The notes below the pieces were generated by a model. The model was not told the origin of the DNA, did not search any database, and saw only the letters and a program-made list of their open reading frames with translations. A stretch of DNA of 64,000 nt. Source: Georgenia yuyongxinii. Its GTDB lineage: Bacteria; Actinomycetota; Actinomycetes; Actinomycetales; Actinomycetaceae. Positions 17,034-25,633 of the stretch are shown in pieces (positions within the stretch are counted from its first letter, which is position 1; every line of letters starts with the position of its first letter). A program made the position numbers and the translations under genes. Where the stretch lies: assembly GCF_006352065.1 (NCBI RefSeq), contig NZ_CP040915.1:2232001-2296000 (forward strand), given 5' to 3'.

Positions 17034-18827
17034 TCAGGCGGTGACCGCAACCGGGCTCGTGGTCAGGGCTTCCAGGGCGGGGATGCCGACCGGCTCGCGG
17101 GCGAGGAGCGGGAGCACCGCACATCGTGAGGAGCCCTCGGCCATGATCTTGGTGATCTCGGCGTGCTCATTGCGGGCGCGGCGGCGCAGCAGCGGGTCGG
17201 TCGTGGCCGCGGCGGCGAGGGAGTTGTTGACCACCCAGGCCCAGGGCTCGATGCCGGCCCGGCGCAGGTCGGCCTGCAGCTGCTCGGCCTCCATCACCGG
17301 GGTGGCCTCCGGCAGGGTCACCACGATGACCTTGGTCAGCTCGGGGTCCTGCAGCCGCATCATCGGGGTGACGAACGAGGCCCGCTCCCCCATCTGCCGC
17401 AGGACGTCGCGGTGGTAGGAGCCGGTGGCATCCAGCAGCAACAGGGTGTGCCCGGTGGGGGCGGTGTCGATGACGACGAAGCGTCGCCGGGCCTCGCCCA
17501 CGGCCTTGGAGAAGGCCTGGAAGACGGCGATCTCCTCGGTGCACGGCGAGCGCAGGTCCTCCGCGAGGGCGGCCAGGCCGGCGTCGTCCAGCGCGGCCCC
17601 CTTGGTGCGCAGCACCGTCTCGCGGTAGGTGCGCGTGGCGACCTCGGGGTCGATCCGGGAGACCTGGAGGTTCTCCACGGCGCCGGCCAGGGTCTCGGTC
17701 AGGTGCGCGGCGGGGTCGGTGGTGGTCAGGTGCACCGGCAGGCCACGATCGGCCAGGGCGACCGCGATCGCGGCGGCGACCGTGGTCTTGCCGACACCCC
17801 CCTTGCCCATCAGCATCACCAGACCGTGGTCCTGGGCGGCGAGCTCGTCGACCAGCGCGTCCAGGCCGCCGACACCTCCGGGGATCTGTGGCACGGTGGC
17901 CGGCGGTACCGGCTCCGCGCCGGCGGCACCGGCCGGGCCGGGCTCGAAGAGCCTGCCGAGGGCGTCCAGACCCACCATGTCCTCGCCCTTGAGCTCCAAG
18001 ACGTCGGTGGGCAGGGCACGCAAGGCGGGGGGCAGGCCATTCAGGACGGCCTGCTCGCGCGCGTGCACCGCGGCAGCCAACTCGTCCGGGCCCTCGGGTG
18101 CGGGCATGACGGAATTGACGACGACGTGCTGCCCGCCCATGCCCAGGGCGGCGAGCTCGCCGCGGGTGCGCTCGATCTCCGCGATCGCCGCCCGCTGGGC
18201 GCGGGTGACCAGCACCAGGCGGGTGCGGGCCGGGTCGCCGAGGGCGGCGACCGCCGCGGCGTACGCGGTGCGCTGGCGCTCCAGGCCGGCGAGGGGGCCG
18301 AGACAGGAGGCGTCGCCCTTGCCCTCGTCGAGGAAGTCGGTCCAAGACCCCGGCAGCTGGAGCAGACGGATGGTGTGGCCGGTGGGAGCGGTGTCGAAGA
18401 CGACGTGGTCGAAGCCGGCGATGGACTCCTCGCCGGTGAGCAGTCCGGTGAACTCGTTGAACGAGGCGATCTCGGTGGTGCAGGCTCCGGAGAGCTGCTC
18501 CTCGATCAGGTCGACCTCCACCTGTGGCAGGAGGCCCCGCACGGGGGCGACGATGCGTTCGCGGTACGCCGTGGCCGCCTGGTCGGGGTTGATCTCCAGG
18601 GCGGACAGGCCCGGCACGGCCGGGACGGCGGTGACCGCGTTCCCGATGGTGAGTCCGAACACCTGCCCGACATTGGAGGCCGGGTCGGTGCTCACCAGCA
18701 GCACCGAACGTCCCTGGCGAGCCAGGACGATGGCAGCGCCACAGGCGACGGAGGTCTTGCCCACCCCGCCCTTGCCGGTCAGGAACAGGTAGCGCGGCGC
18801 CCCGATGAGGAAGGACGGCACAGTCAT
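17034..18827 (-). CDS. arsA: Arsenical pump-driving ATPase ArsA, duplicated-domain form
   Basis: The 597-residue protein has two ATPase halves. Each has a P-loop (GKGGVGKTS near residue 20; GKGGVGKTT near 330) and a DTAPTGHT signal sequence. The As(III)/Sb(III) site cysteines are present: SGACTTE, GDASCLG and RSPCTEE, matching Cys113, Cys172 and Cys422 of E. coli ArsA. ArsA normally energises the ArsB/Acr3 efflux pump and receives metalloid from ArsD. No ArsB or Acr3 is in the window. ATG 18827 is chosen with GGAAGG 8 bases upstream; GTG 18833 is too close to it. arsD lies 17 bp upstream. Confidence 0.95.
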   Translation of the reverse strand: MTVPSFLIGAPRYLFLTGKGGVGKTSVACGAAIVLARQGRSVLLVSTDPASNVGQVFGLTIGNAVTAVPAVPGLSALEINPDQAATAYRERIVAPVRGLLPQVEVDLIEEQLSGACTTEIASFNEFTGLLTGEESIAGFDHVVFDTAPTGHTIRLLQLPGSWTDFLDEGKGDASCLGPLAGLERQRTAYAAAVAALGDPARTRLVLVTRAQRAAIAEIERTRGELAALGMGGQHVVVNSVMPAPEGPDELAAAVHAREQAVLNGLPPALRALPTDVLELKGEDMVGLDALGRLFEPGPAGAAGAEPVPPATVPQIPGGVGGLDALVDELAAQDHGLVMLMGKGGVGKTTVAAAIAVALADRGLPVHLTTTDPAAHLTETLAGAVENLQVSRIDPEVATRTYRETVLRTKGAALDDAGLAALAEDLRSPCTEEIAVFQAFSKAVGEARRRFVVIDTAPTGHTLLLLDATGSYHRDVLRQMGERASFVTPMMRLQDPELTKVIVVTLPEATPVMEAEQLQADLRRAGIEPWAWVVNNSLAAAATTDPLLRRRARNEHAEITKIMAEGSSRCAVLPLLAREPVGIPALEALTTSPVAVTA

Positions 18828-18844
18828 GGTCACAGCCTTCCGGG

Positions 18845-19225
18845 TCAGCAGCAGCCGGAGCCGCCGCAGCAGCCTCCGCCGTCCTGCGCCAGTCCCAGCT
18901 CCGTGCGCCCCGCCGGCACCGGGGTGAGCCCGGCCCAGTGGGCGAGCTGAGCACGGTCCGGATACCGGCCCGTCATCGCGATGACGCCGTCCACCACCAC
19001 CAGCGGCAGCCCTTCGGAGCCGGAGACCTGCAAGAACTGGACAACGGCCTGCCGGCCGGTGAACGCTGTCGGCTCGCTCGCCAGGTTGAACCGCGCGATG
19101 TCACCGCCCTGGGACCGGAGCCAGTCCAGGTCGGCCGAGAAGGTCACCAGCTCCTGTGGCACGTCGGTGCCGCACACCCCGGTGCTGCAGCACATGGCCG
19201 GCTCGAAGACCTCGATGGTGCTCAT
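18845..19225 (-). CDS. arsD: Arsenic metallochaperone ArsD
   Basis: ArsD hands As(III) to ArsA. The 126-residue protein has Cys12-Cys13 and Cys18 in PAMCCSTGVCG, matching the As(III)-transfer cysteines of E. coli ArsD. A C-terminal GGCCGGSGCC adds two vicinal pairs. The thioredoxin-like core contains GLPLVVVDG. It directly precedes arsA and follows the aquaporin gene on the same strand. A candidate operator lies upstream at 19258-19273. Confidence 0.94.
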   Translation of the reverse strand: MSTIEVFEPAMCCSTGVCGTDVPQELVTFSADLDWLRSQGGDIARFNLASEPTAFTGRQAVVQFLQVSGSEGLPLVVVDGVIAMTGRYPDRAQLAHWAGLTPVPAGRTELGLAQDGGGCCGGSGCC

Positions 19226-19257
19226 CGCTTCTTCCCACTCTCCGATCGATGATTGTC

Positions 19258-19273
19258 TATGCGTGGAAGCATA
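19258..19273. promoter_or_regulatory. Inverted repeat before arsD, candidate operator
   Basis: TATGC-N6-GCATA, preceded by ATCGATGATTG, lies 33 bases before the arsD start. It could be an ArsR-family site giving arsDA its own promoter. Confidence 0.35.
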
Positions 19274-19350
19274 CGAGCCGGCCCTCGAGCCACGTCACAC
19301 CAAGGTCCCGCCCAGGAGAGCGCCAACCCAGCGTGTGGCGCCGCGCCTGC

Positions 19351-20103
19351 TCAACCCCGCTGGGCGAGCACCGCCGCCTCGGGCAGCCGGTCCCGCGGTG
19401 CCGGCGCGGGGGCGGGGTAGAAGAACCGGGCAGCCAGCACCCCGATCGCGGCACCCAGCAGCTGGGCGAGGACGAACGGCAGCACGGAGGCCGGTGCGAT
19501 GCCCGCAAAGGTGTCGGAGAAGACCCGGCCGATGGTGACGGCCGGGTTCGCGAACGCGGTCGAGCTGGTGAACCAGTACGCCGCCCCGATGTAGGCGCCG
19601 ACGGCAGGCGCGACCAGTCGGCCGCGGCCGGAGCGGGTCAGGGCGAAGATGACGAGGACGAGGCCGGCGGTGGCCACCACCTCGGCGAGCAGCGGCCCCG
19701 CGCCGGCCCGGTCGGTCGTGGCCAGCGTGGTCGGCACCTCGAACATGAGGTTCGCCAGGACCGCGCCCGCAACACCGCCCACCACCTGGGCGAGGGCGTA
19801 GGCGCCGGCCGCTCGCAGGTTCAGGCCGCCGCCGGTCCCTCGCCCGAGGACCCATTCGGCCAGCGAGACCGCCGGGTTCAGGTGCGCCCCGGACACCGGC
19901 CCCAGGACGACGATCAGGATCGCCAGTCCCAGCGTGGTGGCCAGGCTGTTCTGCAGCAGCTGCAGACCGATGTCGCCGGGCGAGAGCCGCTGCGCGGCGA
20001 TTCCCGACCCCACGACCACGGTGACCAGCAGACCGGTGCCCACGAACTCGGCCACCAGCCGGCGACCCCACGACGGCGCCACGGCCGTCCCCTCGTTGCT
20101 CAT
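19351..20103 (-). CDS. MIP/aquaporin-family channel in the ars cluster (AqpS-like)
   Basis: The 250-residue membrane protein has both NPA loops: AHLNPAVSL near residue 65 and AFANPAVTIGR near 180, with six hydrophobic segments around them. In some bacteria an aquaglyceroporin in an ars operon lets As(III) flow out once ArsC has reduced arsenate. Here it replaces ArsB/Acr3 in the local gene set, beside arsD-arsA and divergent from the ArsR-ArsC gene. ATG 20103 is preferred to an upstream start at 20112. It shares a 47-bp control region with the divergent ars genes. Confidence 0.88.
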   Translation of the reverse strand: MSNEGTAVAPSWGRRLVAEFVGTGLLVTVVVGSGIAAQRLSPGDIGLQLLQNSLATTLGLAILIVVLGPVSGAHLNPAVSLAEWVLGRGTGGGLNLRAAGAYALAQVVGGVAGAVLANLMFEVPTTLATTDRAGAGPLLAEVVATAGLVLVIFALTRSGRGRLVAPAVGAYIGAAYWFTSSTAFANPAVTIGRVFSDTFAGIAPASVLPFVLAQLLGAAIGVLAARFFYPAPAPAPRDRLPEAAVLAQRG

Positions 20104-20130
20104 GCCTGCCATACTTGACGAACCGGGGTG

Positions 20131-20148
20131 CCTCAGTCAATATTGAGG
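20131..20148. promoter_or_regulatory. Candidate ArsR operator between divergent ars transcripts
   Basis: CCTCA (20131-20135) and TGAGG (20144-20148) bracket the perfect palindrome TCAATATTGA (20137-20146). It occupies most of the 47-bp gap between the aquaporin and ArsR-ArsC starts, so one site could control both directions. Confidence 0.6.
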
Positions 20149-20150
20149 CA

Positions 20151-20876
20151 ATGAATGCCGAGCGAGGTGACGAGCTGCTGCGCCGGGCGGCGTTGCACGC
20201 GGCCCTGGCCGACCCGGCGCGGCTGCAGATCGTCGACACCCTGCACCTGGGCGACGCTTCCCCCTCCGAGCTCGCCGAGGCCCTGGCCATGCCGTCGAAC
20301 CTTCTCGCGCACCACCTGAAGGTGCTCGAGCGTGAGGGGATCGTGGGCCGCACCCGTTCCGAGGGCGACAAGCGGCGCACCTATGTCCAGCTGGTGCCCG
20401 GTGCCCTGGACGACCTCACCGTTCCGAAGCTGCGGTCGGTCCCGCGGGTGCTGTTCGTGTGCACGGCCAACTCGGCCCGCTCCCACCTGGCGGCCGCGCT
20501 GTGGCGGCGAGCCAGCGAGGTGCCCGCCGTCTCGGCCGGCACCCACCCCACCGAGGCGATCGCCGATGGCGCCCTGGACAGTGCCCGCCGCCACGGCCTC
20601 GACCTCCCGGCGGTGCGGCCCCAGCACGTCAGCGACGTCCGGACCGATGACGACCTCATCGTCACGGTCTGCGACCGCGCGCACGAGGAGCTCGACTTTC
20701 CCGTCGACGTCCACTGGTCCATCCCCGACCCCCTTCTCGCCGGCACGCCCGAGGCGTTCGACCATGCCCTGGAGGAGATCGGCCGCCGCGTCGGCAGCCT
20801 TGCTCCGCGCCTGACCGCACTCAACAGCCCACAAGGCTTCCGGCCTGGCCGTGCACCGGCCGTCACCCACCACTGA
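20151..20876 (+). CDS. ArsR-type HTH fused to a low-molecular-weight-phosphatase ArsC domain
   Basis: The 241-residue protein joins an ArsR winged helix (residues about 8-90: ALADPARLQIVDTL, NLLAHHLKVLEREGI) to an LMW-PTPase/ArsC domain (about 100-225). That domain has the P-loop VLFVCTANSARSH (CX5R) and the Asp region SIPDPLL. The HTH half contains no cysteine, so the usual ArsR As(III) site is absent; the only Cys are in the phosphatase half. Sensing may therefore be through the catalytic domain. ATG 20151 follows GAGG. It heads the arsC-trxB-trxA operon. Confidence 0.88.
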   Translation: MNAERGDELLRRAALHAALADPARLQIVDTLHLGDASPSELAEALAMPSNLLAHHLKVLEREGIVGRTRSEGDKRRTYVQLVPGALDDLTVPKLRSVPRVLFVCTANSARSHLAAALWRRASEVPAVSAGTHPTEAIADGALDSARRHGLDLPAVRPQHVSDVRTDDDLIVTVCDRAHEELDFPVDVHWSIPDPLLAGTPEAFDHALEEIGRRVGSLAPRLTALNSPQGFRPGRAPAVTHH

Positions 20877-20907
20877 CCCACCACCCGATCGTCAAGAGGA
20901 GATTCCC

Positions 20908-21318
20908 GTGTCCGAGCGCCCCAGCGTCCTGTTCGTCTGCGTCCACAACGCCGGCCGTTCCCAGATGGCCGCCGCCTGGCTGTCCCACCTCGCCGGCGAC
21001 GCCGTCGAGGTCCGCTCCGCCGGCTCCGCGCCGGCGGACCAGGTGAACCCCTCCGCTGTGCAGGCCATGGCCGAGGTCGGCATCGACATCGCCGCCGAGC
21101 AGCCCAAGGTCCTGACCACCGAGGCGGTCAAGGAGTCCGACGTCGTCATCACCATGGGCTGCGGCGACGCCTGCCCGATCTTCCCCGGCAAGCGCTACGA
21201 GGACTGGGAGCTCGAAGACCCGGCCGGCAAGAGCATCGACGGCGTGCGGCCCGTGCGCGACGAGATCAAGGGACGCGTCGAGGAGCTCATCGCCAGCCTC
21301 CTGCCCACCAACGCCTGA
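20908..21318 (+). CDS. arsC: Arsenate reductase ArsC (LMW-PTPase type)
   Basis: The enzyme reduces arsenate to arsenite in the cytoplasm. The 136-residue protein begins with the P-loop [17 protein letters not shown] (CX5R) and has further redox thiols in MGCGDACP near residue 78, then an EDPAGK Asp loop. The three-cysteine relay (P-loop Cys plus the GCGDAC pair) is that of thioredoxin-coupled ArsC, which agrees with trxB-trxA downstream. GTG 20908 follows AGAGGAGA. It lies 31 bp after the ArsR-ArsC fusion gene. Confidence 0.94.
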   Translation: MSERPSVLFVCVHNAGRSQMAAAWLSHLAGDAVEVRSAGSAPADQVNPSAVQAMAEVGIDIAAEQPKVLTTEAVKESDVVITMGCGDACPIFPGKRYEDWELEDPAGKSIDGVRPVRDEIKGRVEELIASLLPTNA

Positions 21319-21332
21319 CCGGAGCAACCCTC

Positions 21333-22340
21333 ATGACGCAGGAGAACACCACACCCGAGATCCACGACGTGATCATCGTCGGCTCCGGCCCGGCCGGGTA
21401 CACGGCCGCGATCTACGCGGCCCGCGCCGACCTTCGCCCGCTCGTCTTTGCCGGTGCCATCACCGCCGGTGGCGCGCTGATGAACACGACCGAGGTGGAG
21501 AACTTCCCCGGCTTCCCAGGCGGCATCCTCGGCCCGGAGCTCATGGAGAACATGCAGAAACAGGCCGAGCGCTTCGGCGGCGAGGTCCGCTACGAGGACG
21601 TCGTCGCCGTCGATCTGACCGGCGTGGTCAAGACCGTGACGACCGACGACGGCGAGACCGTCGCGGCACGGGCGGTCATCCTGGCCAACGGCTCGGAGTA
21701 CAAGGAGCTGGGCCTGCCCGCGGAGACGACCTTCTCCGGCCACGGCGTTTCCTGGTGCGCCACCTGCGACGGCTTCTTCTTCCGTGGCCAGCAAGTCCTG
21801 GTCGTCGGCGGCGGCGACTCCGCGATGGAGGAGGCCACCTTCCTGACCCGGTTCGCTCAGAAGGTCACCGTCGTCCACCGTCGCGACACCCTGCGCGCGT
21901 CGAAGATCATGGCGGCCCGCGCCCTGGCACACGAGAACATCGAGTTCGCCTTCAACACCGAGGTCGCCGCGATCCACGGCAACGGCAAGGTCACCGGTGC
22001 CCGCCTGCGCGACACCGTCACCGGTGCCGAGCGCGACATCGACGCGACCGGCATCTTCGTCGCCATCGGCCACCGGCCCCGCACGGATATCCTCCGGGGC
22101 CAGGTCCACCTCGACGAGGCCGGCTACATCCAGGTCGCCCACCCCCACACCGCCACCAACGTCCCGGGCGTGTTCGCGTGCGGGGACGCCGTCGACCACA
22201 CCTACCGCCAGGCCATCACCGCCGCCGGCACCGGCTGTGCCGCCGCCCTGGACGCCGAGCGCTACCTCGCCGCCCTGGACGAATCCGGCGACCCGGTCAC
22301 CGACGCCGCCCAAGCACCCCAAAGCGCCGTTCTCAGCTGA
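21333..22340 (+). CDS. trxB: Thioredoxin-disulfide reductase
   Basis: A flavoprotein that reduces thioredoxin with NADPH. The 335-residue protein has the FAD GxGxxG ([18 protein letters not shown]), redox-active [13 protein letters not shown] near residue 142, the NADPH motif [12 protein letters not shown] near 158 and the C-terminal [14 protein letters not shown]. Length is typical. ATG 21333 follows GGAGCAACC. It is 14 bp after arsC and before trxA, so it probably supplies electrons for arsenate reduction. Confidence 0.96.
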   Translation: MTQENTTPEIHDVIIVGSGPAGYTAAIYAARADLRPLVFAGAITAGGALMNTTEVENFPGFPGGILGPELMENMQKQAERFGGEVRYEDVVAVDLTGVVKTVTTDDGETVAARAVILANGSEYKELGLPAETTFSGHGVSWCATCDGFFFRGQQVLVVGGGDSAMEEATFLTRFAQKVTVVHRRDTLRASKIMAARALAHENIEFAFNTEVAAIHGNGKVTGARLRDTVTGAERDIDATGIFVAIGHRPRTDILRGQVHLDEAGYIQVAHPHTATNVPGVFACGDAVDHTYRQAITAAGTGCAAALDAERYLAALDESGDPVTDAAQAPQSAVLS

Positions 22341-22364
22341 ACCACGAGCAATCCGGGAGAAGTC

Positions 22365-22691
22365 ATGAGCACCGTCACCGCCGTCAGCGACACCACCTTC
22401 GAGACCGAGGTCCTCCGGGCAGACGGTCCCGTCCTGGTCGATGTCTGGGCTACCTGGTGCGCCCCCTGTCGCCGCACCGAGCCGATCATCGAAGAGCTCG
22501 CTGCCGAGCACGGCGACAAGATCAAGTTCGTCAAGCTCGACGCTGACGCCAACACGGAGACCGTCACCCAGTGCGGGGTCGTGTCGATCCCGACCTTCAA
22601 CCTGTACATCGACGGCGAGGTGGTCAAGAGCCTCGTCGGCGCACAGACCAAGAAGCAGTTTCTCAACGAGCTCGGGGACTACCTCGGATAA
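22365..22691 (+). CDS. trxA: Thioredoxin
   Basis: The 108-residue protein has the thioredoxin fold with the active site VWATWCAPCRRTEP, cis-Pro region VSIPTFNLY and length of a canonical Trx. ATG 22365 follows GGGAGAAG. It ends the ars-trx operon and is the likely electron donor to ArsC. A 12-bp hairpin lies about 220 bp downstream. Confidence 0.96.
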   Translation: MSTVTAVSDTTFETEVLRADGPVLVDVWATWCAPCRRTEPIIEELAAEHGDKIKFVKLDADANTETVTQCGVVSIPTFNLYIDGEVVKSLVGAQTKKQFLNELGDYLG

Positions 22692-23048
22692 GAGGGCGCC
22701 TAACCACGCAACGTTCCGGGACTCCGGGCACGGCCCCCAACTTCGAGCGGCGTGAGCGCAAACCGCAAATCTGCCCCTCCGCCATGGTGCAGCGCGCGTT
22801 CCCGGCACGGACTGGGCGAAAGCGACCAGCAAACGATTCAGGGAGCGCCCTTCGCTAACTATTCAGGGGCCGTCCTTCGCAAGGCAAGGTAGCGAGCAGG
22901 GCCGCAGCGCCTGGCAGAGATCCCGCCCTCTGCCAGGCGACACCGCGACGAAGTCATTCGTGCATCGTCGCACTCGAGGCCACACACCGCGTTGGACGCC
23001 GACCGCCCCCTCCCTGGCAGCTCGTCGAACGGACAGCTCTCAGGGGGA
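22692..23048. other. Intergenic left edge of the accessory block, with repeats and a hairpin
   Basis: The 357-bp stretch between trxA and the RidA-like gene holds no supported gene. It contains two imperfect 20-bp direct repeats (22836-22855, 22861-22880; 17 of 20 identical) and a 12-bp hairpin (22908-22919 with 22928-22939). To the right, genes are visibly less GC-rich up to about 26.6 kb. Confidence 0.5.
22908..22939 (+). terminator. Hairpin downstream of trxA
   Basis: CGCCTGGCAGAG (22908-22919) pairs perfectly with 22928-22939 around an 8-base loop. It is the first strong hairpin after the ars-trx operon. No U-tract. Confidence 0.5.
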
Positions 23049-23510
23049 TCAAGCCGATGGAGGTTTCACTGCAATGCTCTGGATTTCCAGGCGCAGCTTT
23101 GGGTCAGCCGCCATCCTCGTCACCTCGACCGAGGCGCTGGTGGGCACATGCCCTTGGAACCACTTCTTCTGGTATTTGTTCACAGTATCCTGATCTTCAT
23201 CCACATTCGTGAAGAACCGAGTCATGTAGACGACGTCGCTCCTACTGCACCCAGCCGCTTCGAGCCGCTGGTCGAGATTGTCGAAAATGATTTGGAGCTG
23301 CCCCTCGATGTCCCGTGGAATAGCATCGAAGACCTCGGGCACGTGTGGGTGGTCGTGGTAGGTAGGAGACGCCGACACACCTGAGATAAACACCATCGTG
23401 CCCGCCGACGCTCGGATCGCCGGCACAAAGGGACTATTGATGCTGGGGTCATGCCCATCATGGTGAATAATTTCGAGATTGCTCGATGTGGACTGGTTGA
23501 CAAGACTCAT
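23049..23510 (-). CDS. RidA/YjgF/YER057c-family protein
   Basis: The 153-residue protein has the Rid fold: FISGVSASP near residue 63, QLQIIFDNLDQRLEAAG near 95, VVYMTRFFTN near 117 and VTRMAADPKLRLEIQ near the end. Rid proteins hydrolyse reactive enamine/imine intermediates or act as uncharacterised deaminases. Start choice is uncertain: ATG 23510 gives a normal family length, while ATG 23555 would add 15 residues. It follows the ABC binding-protein gene on the same strand by about 80 bp and is probably its last operon member. Codon use is less GC-rich than the flanking chromosome. Confidence 0.85.
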   Translation of the reverse strand: MSLVNQSTSSNLEIIHHDGHDPSINSPFVPAIRASAGTMVFISGVSASPTYHDHPHVPEVFDAIPRDIEGQLQIIFDNLDQRLEAAGCSRSDVVYMTRFFTNVDEDQDTVNKYQKKWFQGHVPTSASVEVTRMAADPKLRLEIQSIAVKPPSA

Positions 23511-23592
23511 CGTTCTCGGTGTCCCTTCGGTGTAGTGATCGACCAAATAGCCCATCGGGTCGAAGAATCCATCTTCAGGCAGGTCGTCGGGA

Positions 23593-24609
23593 TCACCCCG
23601 CCGAGCAGGCGGTATCCGCAGCCCGGTCGGGAGCGACTTCCCTGAGCGCCGACAGGTCGACGTAGTCGCAGACCTCGTAGTCCTCGGGAAGGCTTCCCTT
23701 CTCCACCAGCCATCGAGCCATGCGCTCAAGAAGCCCGTGCGTTTCCGCCGAGAACTGCGGATTGAAGTCGAGTTCTGCGTTGTCGATCGCCTCGTGATAC
23801 TGCGCGTCGGTCAAGCCGTGCATCCCGGACACTGCTTCCAGTGCACCTTCAGGGTCGGACTCAATTTCCTCCGCCCCCCTAGCGAGCACCTCCAGCACAC
23901 CAGCGACAGCCTCTGGATTCTCCGAAAGGTAGTCGTTCCTGACGATCAGCGTGAGCACCGAGGGCCACGTCTCAAGCAGTTCGAACTCCCCGCTCTCGAT
24001 CGCCGTCAGAGCTTGCGCCAAGAACGTCGCGGCCGCATCGATCTCCCCCTTAAGGAGCGCAGGCACATGGCTGCCGGGATCCAGGTAAATCACCTCAACG
24101 TCGTCAGCAATGCCGTTCTCGGCGAGGTACTCCGCGAGCCAAAACTCCGTTGAGGAGCCCTGATTCACGGCAATCCTCTTGCCGACCAAATCCTGAGGTG
24201 ACTGGATGTCCTTGGAAGCGACAAAGCGCAGCCCGGTCCACGACGTGACCTGACCGACGATCGTCGCATCATGGCGATCAACGAAGCTTACGCTCGGCAG
24301 GTCGCCGGCGACGAGCATTGTTCCATCCTGGGTCGCAAAGGCCTCGGCCGACTCGGGGCCCGACGAGAAGCCGGTGACGTTGATGTCAAGGCCCGCCTCC
24401 GAGAAGCTGCCCCGAGCATCGTCCTCACCCAGGAAGACGTGCCATCCGATCATGTTTGACGAGATGAACAGATTTGCTGGCGGAGCGCTGGCATCTGCGC
24501 CGTCGCCAGGCGTGTCCGCCCCCTCTGCACCCCGACTGCACGCTGCTAGCAGCGAAACAGACATGGCCAGTGCTGCGGCCGCTGCGATGGCCGTCTTGTG
24601 CCTTCTCAC
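23593..24609 (-). CDS. ABC transporter substrate-binding lipoprotein (SsuA/TauA/NMT1 type)
   Basis: The 338-residue protein has a lipoprotein signal peptide ending in LLAACS (Cys about residue 23). The mature part matches the nitrate/sulfonate/taurine binding family, with GPESAEAFATQDG, GKRIAVNQGSSTEFWL and LLKGEIDAAATF. It captures ligand outside the membrane for the adjacent permease and ATPase. GTG 24609 follows GGAGGAG at 8 bases. A 178-bp gap separates it from the permease gene upstream. The family fits alkylsulfonate, taurine or nitrate-like anions, which agrees with the sulfonate hypothesis for this block. Confidence 0.9.
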   Translation of the reverse strand: MRRHKTAIAAAAALAMSVSLLAACSRGAEGADTPGDGADASAPPANLFISSNMIGWHVFLGEDDARGSFSEAGLDINVTGFSSGPESAEAFATQDGTMLVAGDLPSVSFVDRHDATIVGQVTSWTGLRFVASKDIQSPQDLVGKRIAVNQGSSTEFWLAEYLAENGIADDVEVIYLDPGSHVPALLKGEIDAAATFLAQALTAIESGEFELLETWPSVLTLIVRNDYLSENPEAVAGVLEVLARGAEEIESDPEGALEAVSGMHGLTDAQYHEAIDNAELDFNPQFSAETHGLLERMARWLVEKGSLPEDYEVCDYVDLSALREVAPDRAADTACSAG

Positions 24610-24787
24610 GATGTGATCTCCTCCTGCGGGCGAAGCCGCAGTAGCTAGTCAACCTGTGGTTGCCCCGAGCAGCCATGCCACATCCTGGCCACTGGGGGTG
24701 GTTCAGTGCACAGTCGTTCACACTGGGAATGGTGACAGCGTCATCTCTCGCTGGGAGATGGTGACCCTGTCATCGGTCGCCCTGCCC

Positions 24788-25633
24788 CTACAACGTCTCG
24801 GAGAACTCCTTACCGACATATGCCCCACCAAAACGCCGGATCAATCGGCGGAAGAGGTAATCGATACTGAAGCCGATTACGGAAAGACAGAGCAATCCTA
24901 CGAACATCCTGTCGACCAGCATCGAGTACCGAGATTGGATGATCAAAAATCCGATACCTTCTTCGGCAGCGATCAACTCGGCGGCGACGACCGACATGAA
25001 AGCCAGCCCAAGGCCGATCCGCATCCCCGCTAGTATGTACGGAATAGCCGAGGGAAACACAACGAGTCTAAAAACGCTGAACCCACTCGCCCCAAGGGTT
25101 TGCGCAGCCCGAATCCGGGTGGGGGGCACCGAGGCAACGCCGGTCATCGTATTGAAGAAGATCGTGATGAACGCCGTGTACCCGACGAGCACAACTTTCG
25201 ACATCTCCCCGATTCCGAACCAAATGATCATAAGGGGTACCAGTGCGACGGGAGAGATGGGCCTCACAAGATTCATCACGGGCATGATGAGTCCGCGCGC
25301 CGCGGCAATCCGTCCGGCGGCGGATCCGAGGATGATCGCCCAGACACACCCGTTCGCGTAACCGATAATGATCCGCATGAGGCTCGCACCCACGTGGTTG
25401 GCGAGCTCGCCGTCCACGATCATCGAATACGTCGTACTCAGGACGGTCCAGGGTGACGGTAATATGAGGGAATTAACGAAGGTCCCTGACGCGATCGTCC
25501 AAAGAATCAGCAAGGACGATACGGAGACGATGGAAAGCCCGAGTGGGCTTCGCAGTGACTTGCCCCAGCGACTTGGCGACCGCTCAGACCGTTCGTCCAC
25601 CGGCTCGGCCGATTTGGTGCTGATGGACGTCAT
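24788..25633 (-). CDS. ABC transporter permease (SsuC/TauC type)
   Basis: The 281-residue inner-membrane protein has about six hydrophobic segments and the permease EAA-like loop in RIRAAQTLGASGFSVFRLVV near residue 195. A cytoplasmic N-terminus of about 30 residues precedes the first segment (LSIVSVSSLLILWTI). The family imports sulfonates, nitrate or similar small anions. ATG 25633 overlaps the stop of the ATPase gene as ATGA, so the two are translationally coupled. Confidence 0.92.
   Translation of the reverse strand: MTSISTKSAEPVDERSERSPSRWGKSLRSPLGLSIVSVSSLLILWTIASGTFVNSLILPSPWTVLSTTYSMIVDGELANHVGASLMRIIIGYANGCVWAIILGSAAGRIAAARGLIMPVMNLVRPISPVALVPLMIIWFGIGEMSKVVLVGYTAFITIFFNTMTGVASVPPTRIRAAQTLGASGFSVFRLVVFPSAIPYILAGMRIGLGLAFMSVVAAELIAAEEGIGFLIIQSRYSMLVDRMFVGLLCLSVIGFSIDYLFRRLIRRFGGAYVGKEFSETL

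Noticed and set aside
17163-18950. Long open frames on both strands over arsA
   Set aside because: Their translations are low-complexity Gly/Arg/Ala or Arg/Pro; arsA in the remaining frame carries all family motifs.
22829-22840. Fifth LacI operator GCAAACGATTCA left of the block
   Set aside because: It matches only 10 of 12 bases, lacks symmetry on the right side and has no flanking promoter or downstream gene.
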